DNA of 64,000 nt, from positions 58,719 through 122,718 of the forward strand of contig JAHLKC010000124.1 in NCBI GenBank assembly GCA_025449115.1, in the 5' to 3' direction. Of the stretch, positions 12,576 through 25,704 are shown one piece after another. Each line of letters opens with the position of its first letter. The stretch's first letter is position 1. The notes under the pieces are model-generated. The model was given only the letters and a program-made list of their open reading frames with translations, was not told the origin of the DNA and ran no database searches. The translations under genes and the position numbers were made by a program. The DNA is from Chytridium lagenaria. Its lineage: Eukaryota > Chytridiomycota > Chytridiomycetes > Chytridiales > Chytridiaceae.

Positions 12576-15500
12576 ATGTCCACAGCAACAGCACAAGGTA
12601 AATTCGCAGCTCGACCGTTATCCGTCTTTCCAGTTATTCTTTGACTCGAGGCTAACGTATTTTGCGTAGAAACCTCTGCTTTCGCGGAACAGATGAAGAT
12701 CAGAGCCGCGAGAAAGGGAAACCAATTTCGTGCCCTGGGTTTTAAAGCACTGAGTTATCAAAAAAGACAGGTCTTCACCAATATCTGTTGTATCAGTTTA
12801 TGTCCGCTCTTTATGGTTGCGATCTCTGCTATTCTTGGTACCGTCATCGCTGGGCTTATTCAGAGGAGCAATCCAGTGGAGGGTGAGTTTGTCATGCGAG
12901 GTTGTCACTTTTACTTATCATCGCCACCCAGACGTTCTTTACTGTGGAAACAACAACTCGCTCACGGATATTGGGTTCCCTAATTTCAATAGCTCAAGTA
13001 ATCGTATTTATGGGTCGAATAATACGCCGGTTTCCAAAAGTTTCAATTATGTGTTTGTTCTTAGTCTTGCTGGGTTGACTGGTAGCCCTGGTGCTGCTCT
13101 CGTCAACGTCAACAACCCCTGTATGTCCTTTAAAATCGTTCCTTTTGTTATTTTCGCTTACGTTTTTCAACCTTGATTTTCTAGGTGTCCGCTGGTTTGG
13201 TGCAGACTACCCTGCCAATTCTCCCATATACGAGAGAAACGCCAATTCATCCCTCCTCGCCAAACTCGACTCCACCTACGTGCCGCCACCCAACGGTGGT
13301 TGGCTCGCCACCTTTCAAAACCCCAGACTAGATCCCGCCGACATCCATCCTTCTCACGTCTTCAAACAAAACAATGGGTGATCTACGGTGCCCGTCCAGA
13401 ACTCCGCTCCATTCTCGGTGAAGACCAGACGAAGGTCCTGTGTCCAACATTGCCCAATTCTTCCAGTCCCTTGCATCCGCCAACTCATCCTACGCACCTT
13501 ACACCACCACCAAACGCGCAGATGGGAGTTACGGGCTTCTTGGATCTTTGGAGACCCGTTTCTTTCTCAACTTGACCAGCGCCAACATCAATGCCTCAAA
13601 CCCTACCGCGTCTATCAGCGTCAATCGTGTCCCTATTTTGTCCCAATTGATAACGGTGTCGCAACACCAGATCGTCTCGACTCGGAGCTTGAAAGACGAT
13701 TCAAAGCCCTCCTCAATGCCATCGCCAGTCTAGACAAATCAGCCCTTGACAGCGATAAACGTAAAAACGCAACCCTTCAAATCGAGTTTCAAAGCAACGT
13801 CAACAAAATCACTTCAACCATGCCCTACGGATCCATTTTCCTAGACGCCTATGATCCCTCTGAGCTCTCTGCTCGTGTTGTCCTGCAGTTTGGGAGAGAC
13901 AAGAGGCTTGATACGGCGGCTACTTTCCCTACACAAGGGTTTCGTCAAATCATTCAGTACACGCAACTTGGACAATCTTTCCTGAGATCTTTTAATTCGT
14001 CGTTTTCGTTGGCGACGTTGACTCAAGGTGTCAGGGCGTTTCCTTCCCTTGAAAACACAAAGTTTGACCTTCCTTTTGGTGGTCTTATTGGACGCATTCT
14101 TTATCCTTTTGGAGTTTCGTTTTTGCTCCCCATCTTTGTTATTGTGCTTGTTAAGGAGAAGGAGGATAGGATGTGAGTGTTTTTTTATGTAAACCTTCTG
14201 ATCTCTTATGACGGCATTTGCTAATTTTATAATTTTAGTCTCATGATGATGAAGATGAACGGCATGAAGGATATCGCTTATTACATTAGTCATTATATCA
14301 CGTTTTACATCCTCTTTGCGATCTCTTCCGCTATTTTCTTGATTGCTGGACGATTCAATCGACTTGATCTGTTCACACAAACGGAGATGAGCGTTTTGAT
14401 CATCATGTCTTTTTTTGGGGACATGTGCAGATTGCTCTTGCATTTTTCTTTGCGTCCATTTTCAACAAGAACAGAATCGCATTGGGTATGAATTTTTTTT
14501 TTATCTTATCGTTGTGTGTTTATTTCGTCGCTGCTTTTTACATTGCATATCAGATTTGATCTAATAGCTGTGTATTTATATCGTCGCTGCTTTCTACATT
14601 TCAAATCAAATTAATGACGGGCCTTTTTTTTTTTCTTAAACAGTCACCGTCTTTTTGATCGTTCTATGTTCTGTCATCATCTCTATTGTCCTCGACACCC
14701 TTTTCGCCGGTGGTCAAGTCCCCGTCGCACTCTTCCTCTGGCCCCCCTTTGCATTCTAACCGCGCCCTCTCTCTCATCAACACCGCCTCCTTCACAAAAA
14801 CCCTCATCCCCTACAAACTCGCGCCGTCAAGCCTGGCGACGAAGTCTTCAACGCCCTCATCTTTATGATCTTTGAAACCATCTTCTTCCTCTTTGCCTCT
14901 TTCTACCTCTCCGCTGTCCTTCCCTCCGACTTTGGTGTTCGCAAATCATGGCATTGGCCCATCACCGACCCCATTCAAGCTTTTCAACGTGCCCAGCGTA
15001 AAAAGTTGAACGGGGGGATCGACCCTCTCTCTGAATCCAACCTTGCCGTTAATGTCAAGATTGATGAAGAGGAAACCAAGTTTGAGGATGCTGATGTGAA
15101 AGCAGAGCGGGATCGTATCTCGCGCGGTGATTTTGATCAGACCTCCCGCTTGTTGTTTCGCATATGCGGAAAGTTTACGCTGGACGTCGTGGGCTTGGTC
15201 CGAAACTTGCTGTGAAAGATGTCACGTTTGCTGCTGAACAAGGATTGATCTTTGGGCTTTTGGGACCTAATGGGGCTGGAAAAACCACCCTCATTTCCAT
15301 CCTCACAGGTCTCTACGAGGCATCATCAGGGAACGCGACGCTTGCCGGATTCAACTACAAATCTGAACAGGACTCTGTGTACAAAGTCATTGGTGTTTGT
15401 CCGCAGTTTGATATCCTCTGGGAAGACTTGACTGTCGGTGAACACCTCTACTTTTACGCACGTCTCAAAGGCGTTCCAGTTCGCGACGAAAAGGTCGCCG

Positions 15501-16155
15501 TCCAAAAAGCTCTTGCAAATGTATCTCTGACGACACTCGAATCCCGGAAAACCAAAGGTCTCTCTGGTGGTGAAAAACGGCGTCTCTCTATCGCCATCGC
15601 CTTGATCGGGGACCCTGCTGTTGTCTTCCTCGATGAACCCACCACCGGTCTTGACCCTGAAGTGCGACGTCTCATCTGGAACATTGTGACCAACGCGCGT
15701 GAAGGCAAGACTATCATCCTTACCACGCATTCTATGGAAGAAGCTGAAGCGCTTTGTCAGAGGATTGGGATCATGGCGAAAGGGACTTTGAGGTGTTTGT
15801 CGAACCCCATTCGGTTGAAGGATTTGTATGGGTCTGGGTTCAAGTTGTTTTTTAATTCGTTGGAGGAGGACACGAGTCGCGCGGCGGCGTGGATTGAGTC
15901 GTTGATGCCAAAAGGTTGGACAAAGGTGGATGCTTTGCTACAAAGTAAGCCCCATTCCTTCCATTTTTTCCATGCTTACACCACCCTTAGCACATCGTAC
16001 GAGTTCCCCCCGCTCCAGGTGTCATCTCGTACCTGTTTCAAACAATCGAAGCCGGGAAATCTGAAAATGGGATCTTGGATTGGGGTATCTCTCAAACAAC
16101 TCTTGAGGAAGTGTTCCTTCGTATCATTTCTGACGATGATGCCAACGCCGATTGA
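12576..16155 (+). CDS. ABCA-type half ABC transporter, tandem copy 2
   Basis: Same seven-exon structure as copy 1: 12576-12597, 12670-12882, 12932-13120, 13185-14172, 14239-14485, 14644-15944 and 15991-16155, with equivalent intron positions and phases. N-terminus MSTATAQETSAFAEQMK, first TM helix CPLFMVAISAILGTVIAGL, extracytoplasmic domain with conserved cysteines, TM helices from about 14090, then the nucleotide-binding domain. Walker A GPNGAGKTT is at 15263-15289, followed by LSGGEKRRLSIAIAL, DEPTTGLDPEVRR and [10 protein letters not shown]-terminus VFLRIISDDDANAD. It is cleaner than copy 1, and the whole domain from about 15164 to 15944 is one open frame. Breaks remain near 13375, 13421, 13634, 14410, 14759, 14822, 15938 and 16005. 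One half-transporter unit implies homo- or heterodimerisation, possibly with copy 1 (inference). Confidence 0.9.
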
Positions 16156-19100
16156 ATCCATCTTCCCACATCTTGCTTCATCCCCCTATATTCTCATTGC
16201 ACCCATCAAAGTTGATTTTCGTTGCTGCCTATGACATTTTCTACGCATACCGTTGTTTTATGATTTTATCGCTATTTTTTTGTAATCATCTTTCCTTTAC
16301 TGCCGTCAATATATGTATAAGACCTTTTGTTAACATTGGTTGAATTCGCCGCACATTTGTTCTACATCTATATCGCTCCTTTTTTTTTGGTAAAGTTATC
16401 TGCTATTGTAGAAAAAATCTACCAAACATTTTCAAGCAGCTCCAACTCAAGTTATCCAAGGAGGGAACTCTTCATCTATCTTTCTTTTTGTCACCGTGCT
16501 TCCCATTTTTAGCTATTCTTATATTTTTTATCACAATTATTGCCAACGCACCGATCTTTGGCGACTACCGTCCAACTTGTCTCTGAGATAGTTAGTGTAG
16601 GTGTCCTCTTTTCATCTTACACTATGCAACTTTCCTATTCGGCATCTGCAATTTCCCCGTCTAATGCATATACTCAAAACTTTGCACCTCCTCCTCCACT
16701 TGATGTCCCTGCGACCACCATATCGCTTTCCTTTCGAGTCTAAATGTCTCAAACGTGAAGCCTCTAGACGCGTATCGCATTGAAGTTGACATAGGCCATT
16801 GGTCGGCTTCAAGATCACGCTATTGTGCTTTACACTCATAGCAACCTTGGCTTTACTGGAAATAGGTTCTTGAAGGTGAATCTGCATATTGATGTTAAGC
16901 TTGCGATTTGTACTTGTGTGTAGTGAGTCGCCTCAAATACAACTATTGGCAAAAGTATCGTTCTTTACAGCTTTCTATCCTTTTTTGTTTGAGAATTAGG
17001 TTTAACCGGAAACATGATTTTACTGCAAAAATAATATACTTCCGTAGTTGAATCATATGAAGAAAAAAGGGAAGTGCATTAGTGGGTCTAAATAAATGAA
17101 TGAATACTACAAAAAATAAACAAGATCATTGCTAGATCATGCCGCATCCATGAAGCTTAAAGAGTATGGTGGAAGTGCAGTTACCGTTATTTCGATTGTC
17201 TCAATTTGCCCATGCGCAAGAAAGACACTTGTAGTTTATTCATAGGAATGGGTCACTTTATGTAACTGCATACGTTCAATGCTTCAAGTTCATGTGCTTA
17301 AATAGTCTGCGGTTGTTTTAGATACACGTACGATATCCCATGAAGAAGAAAGGAATAAATTAATGAATATAAAATTTCAATTTAACAGCAACACGATCTG
17401 GAATTTCAAATATTACCTGAATGTATGAGATGCTTCTCATGGTGAAGACTCCACCTTTCCGTCTAGAAGTAGGAATTAAATAAGAGACCAGAACACCATG
17501 ACCCATCAACCATGAAGATGACGCGGTTAATTGTTATCATGTAGGAAAGCTCATTAAAGTCGATGGAGTCGAGATGATGACCGGAAAGGCAGGTGAAAGG
17601 TTACTATTGAACTGGGTCGTGACATGAGTTGACGAATCCTACTTCACCAAACACCCCATCATCCCCTATTCACAAAGCTTTAACCCCCGAGGCAGTGCGG
17701 CGGATGTAATAGAGGCTGACTCGCAAGGTTACGTACCATTCTGCTATGAGTTAATGGGGATGGAGTGCTTTGTGTAAGAGATGTGGTGGTATGCAGCAAG
17801 GTCTGGAGGGATTTCTACGCTGTGTTGGATAAGTGTTTAGAACGGGGACGTTTCCTCTGCAATTGTTTGTGCTGAGTATAGAAGAGAAAAAGATGAGAAA
17901 ATTATCGTGTGAATGTGTGAGCAGCGGGAGCTGGAAAATGAAGGTACCAGACACGGCATTCCAGTCTATGTAGTCAGAGAGATAGCCCTTTCAATTTCGG
18001 CTTATTCCTTCGGCATAACTCGAACCCACTTTTATGTCTTTTCATCTCGTCAGGTGTTGGATTCTTTTCAACTGTCATTAATTGGGAAGCCCTTCTCGTC
18101 GGTTGAACTCTCAAAACATGTTGCGTAAGGATATTATGCCGTAGAGTTCACAGGATCAAGTTTATTCATGGACATTAATGAGGTTAATGAGGAAAAAGCC
18201 TTCTTGTTTACGGGTGTGGGAGACGTGGATCCACGCCGTTTCATTTGCATAGGCTTTTCGAAGGGAGTGTCTTTTGTTGTTGAAGGGGACCAGCGGGGAC
18301 AGTGGGGAAGGGTCGTTCTGCTTGTATCGATGGAGAGTTGATTTATTCAAGTTAAACGGGGGGGAGATGGTATTATTATTGATTCAAAACAAGTGCTTCG
18401 ATGACGATGTTGGGGTATTGCTTTGCGCGTGTTGAGGAGCAGAGCTGGAGGAGGAGATGAAGGAGGTGCGTCATGGATTGATGTGGAGCGGGGATTGAAA
18501 GGTGTTGTTGCTTGACGGTTGTTCAGCGTCAAGAGAGAGAGAGAGGCTTCATGCATAAAATATAATTTTTGTTAAAAAGAAGGTTGCAGGGGAATAAAGA
18601 GGGTTCGGTGGAATAATGGGTAATTGCCTTTATTAAATATTATCCAAGCAGAGCTACTGTTATGAATTGAATCGGACAACGCGGGTGGGTGGGATGATGG
18701 GCCGATGGGGTGAGCCTTGGAGTAACACTAACGTTGACGTTGTGTGCCCTCACATGACATCGGATGATATCTCTTTTGGTTGCACGTTGTGTGATATCGC
18801 GTGGGTAAATGTGCTTGTGTCACATCCAAAGCAAAGCATCTTGAAAACCAAGTCACGTTCCAGATGTGTACCACGGAATTGAGAGAATTCACTTTACTGC
18901 GCACTGGGCTGACAAGGATAAATTCATTAATATAAATAATATAAATTAAATAATTATAAACAAATAAACAAAAATTTATTATTATTTTCTCGATTTCAAA
19001 AAAAAATGAAGAATATATCTAATATGCAGAAAAAAGACACTAAACTTATAATAGGTATGTAGAATGAATAACAAGGATTTCATATAATAATAATAATAAT

Positions 19101-19557
19101 ATATTCCACGAGGAGGAAAGGAAAAGGAAAAAGGGCAGTGCTGCTTGATAATGTGATCTTTTTTTTTTATTTCTTATTACTTATTAATAAAAATATTACA
19201 TAGTATCGCTTAATGGGGGTTGGGGATCGTATTAAGGTGCTGCTGAATCTGATATCCGACTACCTACGCCCATCCACACCTTTTCACCTTTTCTTTCCTT
19301 TCCTTTCCTTCCTTTTCTTTCCTGTATATATGTATATAAAGAACAGGCTATGCCCTTCCCCCCTATTCTGCGTCTAACTTCATCCCATATCCCCCTTCCA
19401 CCTCCTGCAGGATCCTCATATCCCCGCCCCGGCCTCCCGTTCTCTACTCTAAACCTCATATCCCCATCTCAACACATCCTACAACGATAAAAGAACCTCT
19501 TCTCAACCCAGTCTACAATCACTGCTACGACAACGCACACACATACATATACACAAC
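16156..19557. other. Gene-poor AT-rich intergenic region
   Basis: About 3.4 kb. No open frame with recognisable protein features on either strand. Very AT-rich at 18920-19200. From 19290 it becomes pyrimidine-rich and leads into the lipase promoter. Confidence 0.5.
19333..19340 (+). promoter_or_regulatory. Candidate TATA box of the lipase gene
   Basis: TATATAAA lies about 220 bases before the lipase start codon and is followed by a C/T-rich leader. The link to transcription is inferred from position only. Confidence 0.4.
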
Positions 19558-21577
19558 ATGCTAGCCCGTCTTTCTGTCCTCTCTCTTACCCTGATCCTTC
19601 TCCTCCTCAACCCATCCACCTATGCATCCCCTATCGCCATCAACCCCGCCGCGATTGAACGAAGAGGCGGGTCCTCTTCAAGCTTGAGCACAGCCGATCC
19701 CCTTGGCTCTGTCTTGAGGGATAAATGGGGAACCGTCAAGAACAACTATCCTATTATCCTCGTCCATGGCTTTGGTGGATTCGGCAAACCATTGTTGGAT
19801 GGATTAAACTATTTTGGTGAGTGTTTTTTAGTAGAGCAATCATTTCGCCGTAGGCGTTTCACCCATGTTGTTTGAATTGAATTAGACGAGGGATGCTTCC
19901 GCGTAGTTGGCATCTACTCGCCTTCAACTCGCTCTTTTCTGTCTCAATTTCAACAAATAATGGGTCTAGAAGCACGTCAAAAAGATTGCATTTTTCTTTT
20001 ACCCCAATTTGTCACACCAAGCCATCAGCATCAACTAACCATCAATTCCCCTTCACCCATGTTTTCCCTCCCTCAACGCAATCCATCGCAGGCGGCTTAT
20101 TCGGTGACAGTGAGTATCCTCATTCCTTTCCTCAGCACAATTCCATTTCCTCATACATCAGCAACCTCAACTCACACTCAACCTCTTCTAGCCCAGAAAC
20201 ACCTCGAATCCCTCGGCTACACCGTCTACGTCGCAGACCTTGGCCCCGTCTCATCCAACTGGGAACGCGCCTGTGAGCTTTACGCCCAGATCAAGGGTAC
20301 TCGTGTCGATTACGGTAAAGCCAGAAGCTCAACCTATGGCTTTAGCCGCTACGGTCGTAACTTTACTGGAAAGGGTTTCATGCCTGACTGGGGAACTGTC
20401 CTGATGCAAAGTCAACCTCCTCACTCACTCTATGGGTGGTCCCACCTCTGCCATGATGTTGCAACTCCTTGCAACGGTAAGCATCTTGACTCGACTGTTT
20501 GTTCTTATTTTATATATCTACGTTTTACTGACAACACAATTAAAGGGCTTCCAAGCTGAAGTGGATTCTACAAAGGATGGATTCTTCTCTCTGAACTCTT
20601 TTATACCAACAGACGGGGGTGCCAGCAAATTTGTGAACTCGATGTTTTACGCTTTCTGCTCCTCATCAAGGCACCACTTTGGATGATCTCATCACGTCGT
20701 TTGATCTTACTGCGGCACTTATTTAAAGTGTTGGTTGGAGCGGCTAACATTGTTCAAGGCATCTTGATATCAAGGTAAGGACTTTGGATTATTGTCGATC
20801 GTGTAGGCCTTTTGATGGTTGCGTTATCCAGTCAACTTTCTTTACGCTTCGCTTCCTACATTTATTTCCCAATACTTTTTCTCCGCGTCTTTCCACGCTG
20901 TGCCCGTTCTCGGTTATCCTAACCTATTCTATTCTTTTCCCAGCTTGAGCACTGGGGCTCAGATGGAATGTCGGAAACGAATCCTTTGACGCCTTCCTCG
21001 ACCGTCTCCTCGCCTCCCGCTGGGGTTCCTCCCCTCCACCGGCATCTACGACTCTCTGTCACAGCCCCCTTTTTCCCCATCAACTCCTGGTCAAAACCAA
21101 CCCGACGTGTACTACTTCTCCTCCACCAACTCTGCCACCATTGGCAACCCATCACCCTTCAACACGTCCCCACCCTCACCGCCAACCCCGTCTTCCAACG
21201 TTTGCTATACTCATGGGAAGCATTGTCCCAACCTCTGCACAGGCTCTTGCAGGTGCCGCCTGGAACTGGTATGCGAATGATGGGGTTGTGAATTCTTATC
21301 CATGACGCATCCGTCTACCGCTGTCTATGATGGGAATTGGGGGTACCAATATGGAGTTGGATGATGAACTTGATGGAGTCTTTTCAACCCTTTTACTTGG
21401 TTCAATCGAGTCGAGGTGCCGCGTGGGGGGAGGCCTGTGAAGGGAGTTTATTTGGGGACGGGGAAACAGTTGAGAGGGGATCATTTGGATGTGGTTGGGA
21501 TGTTTAAGGTTGGGACGCCGAAAGCTGCTTATGCTATTGCGAGGAATGCGGCGGCGATTATGGCGAGCACGCCTTGA
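19558..21577 (+). CDS. Secreted triacylglycerol lipase, bacterial family I.5-like
   Basis: Alpha/beta-hydrolase lipase. The N-terminus is a signal peptide (MLARLSVLSLTLILLLLNPS, cleavage near TYAS). Oxyanion region IILVHGFGGFGKP; then VYVADLGPVSSNWERACELY and GTRVDYG, typical of Staphylococcus/Geobacillus-type lipases. The nucleophile is Ser in THSMGGP (about 20425-20440), the acid is Asp in WYANDGVVNS (about 21270-21295), and the base is His in GDHLDVVGMF (about 21480-21505), so the triad is complete. Inferred exons: 19558-19816, 20092-20109 (18 nt), 20192-20476, 20546-20774, 20944-21577. The 18-nt exon keeps phase and supplies GGLFGD, which the family expects at that place. Frame breaks occur near 20405, 20665, 20725, 20770 and at several points in 20960-21420. 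Likely an extracellular lipid-degrading enzyme. Confidence 0.85.
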
Positions 21578-22678
21578 TGAGTTGTTTCTTTTTTTTTGTA
21601 TAAGCCTCTTTTGATTGAGTGTGGATTTGAATACATATACTCTACTTTGTCTTTACGTGTTCTATTTGTATTTTTTTGTGAGGTGCTCTTCCAGATTTTA
21701 CGGTAAAATCTGATGGTCCCAACTTCATGATACGCGTAATGCAAGGAAATCCCCCAACGATCGGATAGGCTGGAGGAGCTATATACTCTGGAGATAACAG
21801 ATCTTGTCAGCAACCTTTCTGGCTTAGGTTACGGGAAAGGCGAGACCCATCTTATCCATCAAAGTGGCTTATCAGGACAAGGGCGTATGCCATATGTGGT
21901 GGAGAGGAGCATTTGGCATGCCATCATTGAGAACGCGGATTCGTGCAAGAAACGGAGGACGTCGCAGGTGATGGAAGCTTACTGGTGCTTTGGGTCGTCG
22001 GACACGACTCTGTAAGCGTTTTACGATCAAATGTAAAAACATGAAAGAAAACCATGTATACAGCTTTTCGTCCTCATTCCGTCATCAAGGTAAGAAGGAG
22101 GGAGTCAAAGCCCGTCATTGAACAGTGGACTTGCAGAAGTAACAGTGAGGTCATGGTGACAGATCATCTGACTAGAAGGTTACACCATATTTCATCCATG
22201 ATTTGCACGAGGGCCTCTTTTGTCGTTTGTCTCTCTGGCGTCCACCGAATCCAATGACGGCCGTTGTCTCTCATAAAAAGGTGTTTTGTTTGTAGTGGTT
22301 ACTCCCTTCTTCATCGAGTTGTAACGACGTGGGGTGAAATCTAAACGGCCTGCCCCCCCCCCTTAGTTCCCATCCTTGTTTCAGCTGATCATCTCTCACA
22401 ATAGGTTACACAAGATAATCAGAAAAACAGGGTCATAAGGGGGAGGGTGTGAGATGAAGCCCTTCAACCCCTTGTGCCTGTAGCTTGCTTGCTTGTGGGC
22501 CAGATGTATCTGTGGACAAAGCCTTCGGTGGATGGCCTCGTCGATGTTTTATACAAATTACTGCACAATCATTGAATAAAAGCCGTCAATACGAGAATGA
22601 TAAAAGAGATGATAAACTGTATTTACAAACGGAATATGTATAATAGAGAGTGCGTGCACAACAATTTGCCCAGCAGAC
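21578..22678. other. Intergenic region
   Basis: No supported gene. A C run lies near 22354. Short open frames lack recognisable features. Confidence 0.45.
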
Positions 22679-23148
22679 TTATAAGAGCAACAAAATAACA
22701 TGATCCAATTCACAACCTCGCCTGCCCACCTGCAAATGCGATCTGTAAGCATGAAGTCGAAGAATCGCTTTCGCACATCCCGGATCCAATCCCGGAATCA
22801 ACGACTGACTCTCCACGACAACCGGTTCCCCACACTCCTGGTTCGCCGCGTCTCTTGCTCTCCATGCCGTTGACACCGCCGCACGGTCTTGAAGTGTTTC
22901 AGCGTCTTCAGCGAGTTGGAGGGCGTAGGCGGATGAAAAGTCGAGTCCTGTGGTGGTGGATGGAGGTGACGATGGGGTGGGGAGGTGAGGGGGAGGGTGG
23001 GTGATGTGGTGATTTCGTCGTTGATGGTGGGGTTGTTTAAGAGGATGATGTGTTCACGATGACGGGTGATGAGGTTGCATGAGATGCGGTCGTTGAAGGT
23101 GTCAATGTCTTCAACGATGGCAGAGGTGTAGGCATCAGCAAGGGACAT
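22679..23148 (-). CDS. Hypothetical small protein (one frame break)
   Basis: Two overlapping minus-strand frames join through a single-base break in a C-rich stretch near 22990. The first part begins MSLADAYTSAIVEDIDTFND; the second contains GLDFSSAYALQLAEDAETLQ and continues to DPGCAKAILRLHAYRSHLQ, ending LDHVILLLL. The predicted protein is about 155 residues, mostly helical, with acidic heptad-like segments and a Pro/Ser/Thr linker in the middle. No signal peptide is seen. I do not recognise the family. The codon pattern across the join supports one real gene, and the last residues may change if an intron is used after HLQ. Confidence 0.5.
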
Positions 23149-25704
23149 GATTGTTTGTTGTAAATAGTAAATAGTAAATATGTATGTGAATACTGTGGGA
23201 GGTGTGATGGATGAATGGGCTTCCCCTATTTATACTTTTTTTATTTTTACTAATAAAAGTAATAAATTGAAACAAGTTTATTATTTATATTATTTTAATA
23301 ATAATTGCAGCCCTTGTGACTTGAAATGATGATTGTTTGTTGTTTTAGAACCTTGAATGACTGAATTGACTGAATGACTGACTGGCTGACTGACTGAATG
23401 AATGAATAAAAGTGAGAGAATGGACAACGTGAAAGTCATGGGGTATGTGGTAACAATGGACCTCCTCTTTTTCATTTTCAATTATCCTTTTTTGTATATT
23501 TTATTTTATTTTATTTATTATGTTTATATGTACCTTGAACGACGTTTGCGACGCGCATCAATCATCTCATCAGATTCCACGCAAATTTCACGAGGCTGCA
23601 GACCTCCAAGTACATCCAGCACGTCCTACCATCATACCCGCAGTTATGGATACCTTCCCCCATGGAATCCTCGTAGAGCCTCGTTTACGTTCTTGCAAAT
23701 GAAAATACTGAAAACAAATATTGTTACAAGCTTTCACTTTCAATATATTGTTCATATACAGTTTCTTTGTCTGTCTCTCAATTGTTTTGCGGCTCGCTCC
23801 TTCACGATGGCAAGAGCCATCTCGTACCTCCAAGCTGTTGCTTTGCAAAGTTGTAGCTTTATTTAAAGGTACATTGAATACCTCCAACTCAACCATAAAG
23901 TCTTCAAGCTCCTGATCCAATGTTTTTTGGCCTTGTTTCAGTGGAAGAGGTTATAAGGAACGGCCCAAAGCCCTGGACAAGAAAGTTTATCTGAATGTCA
24001 AACGCGTCTGAACGCACGCGGTAGTCAAATGGATGCTAATTCTTCATCATTCCCAAGATGCGTTCAATTGAAGGACGCAATGGCGCATGTTGAACAGCGC
24101 CTCATCAAAGAAAAACAAAAACTTTCCGAAAGTAATCCTAAAGAATTTGGTGGCGTGTGAACGGGGGGGGTTCATGAAAAATCCACGCATATTGCATCTT
24201 GGAATTATGCTTTATCATTGTATTTGAACATTATATAAATATTTCTACACCATAGTGCAACAAAAAAGCAAATACGTTTGAAGCAACACGGTATTACTAA
24301 GTCTTTCATCTTGGTCACATACCTGAAGCTGTAAAGGCATTTGTAATGTTGTGTTTTTGAGTTGGCTGTTTTTTAAAATCACACTAACACGGAGAATTGT
24401 TATGATTATGGCGGATATTTTATAAAGCAGTTTGTTTTTTTCTTTCCTTTTTTTTCCCCAATTATTGAGCTAAGCCTTAAACATTTCTACGCGGTTTGGT
24501 TTTTTTTAAACCGTAATTAGTATACAAATAGATAGATTTCCACATGTGGTGATTGACATTATTGGTAGTATACATAAGTAAAATCAACTGCTACATATGA
24601 CAAACAAAGTGTTGCAGAAGTAGAAGGTCAGTGTGGATGCTACAGTACGGCACGGAGCTTGCAATTGTTCAGTTGAGGAGGGTTTGCCTTTCAAGACTGT
24701 GAGCAACAAGATATGCTAAATGCTTTCTGTCATTTCCTGATGTTCCTTATAGCCAATTAAGTATCTACTTAGTATGTTTTTGTTGGTATCGCGTGATGCT
24801 TTAATTCCAGCGCACAATTTTGTTTTCCTAAGCCATTATTCAATTTCCATACCCTCTTCCGTCATATTATGTACTGTTAGCAGTCCTGCGAATTATTCTG
24901 TTAAACGTCATTTAAATTTTATGTATCTGTTTTCTTTTTAACTTTGCCATAGACGTTTTCGGGGACAAGTGAAAACCTTACCCACTTTGCGCTGGCTATC
25001 CTTCACCACTTGTTTGAACTCTCCGCCATCCCTGACCAAACACTCATTCCTTCGTTCGTGTCATCGTGCTTATACTCGCGGTTTCCATTATATATCGCCA
25101 GTATTCTTTTTAACAAAATAATCACGAAGATATCACTTTTACATGCGCGTTTAGTACAGAAAAAGAATCCAAATGAGCTGCATTACTAGTGGTTCAAATG
25201 ACGGTAAAAAGAATGAAGAAAAATGACGCAAGAAGAAAAGGAAAAAGCAAAGCCCTCGATTGACACATCCACATAGAGAAAACAACTAGTTCTTCTCCTC
25301 CCCTCCTTCCCTTCAACGACCCAGAACAAAACCCATCTCAACACCTTGGATGCAGCATTGTTGCAAAGCGTGCCCAGCGTGTCTGTGACTCAGAACTTTG
25401 ACAAACCACAGATTCAGACCCAAAAAAAGACTGGAGACAATCATTCTCACCATCCAACACTTTGCAACCACCACTTCCATCCCGTCATTCCATCATCAAT
25501 CCGGCATCACATCCTCCGTCATTTCCTTTAAACCTCCCGCCCAGTCCCCAATTCTGTCAAACTAGGATCACATCCTTGGAATTCTTATCCAAGAGCGACA
25601 GACCTTGCCACAATCCATTTTTGGACTTTCGCACACCCTTCGTCAATCATCTATCGTCAATACCTGCAGTTGGCGTTCATCGTTCGTGCACTGGTGACTT
25701 TGGC
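23149..25704. other. AT-rich intergenic region
   Basis: No supported gene. Contains a TGAC-type simple repeat (about 23355-23402), T/A-rich tracts (23480-23520) and a G run near 24163. The 154-codon frame at 23402-23866 is judged to be chance. Confidence 0.45.

Noticed and set aside
13841..14443. 200-codon minus-strand open frame
   Set aside because: Antisense to conserved ABCA copy 2 sequence.
18001..18030. CGAACCC segment resembling a tRNA T-loop on the minus strand
   Set aside because: The rest of a cloverleaf (acceptor, D and anticodon arms) could not be built. No tRNA or rRNA gene was found in the window.
23402..23866. 154-codon plus-strand open frame
   Set aside because: Begins in a simple repeat and runs through AT-rich DNA with Tyr/Phe/Ile bias; no plausible protein.
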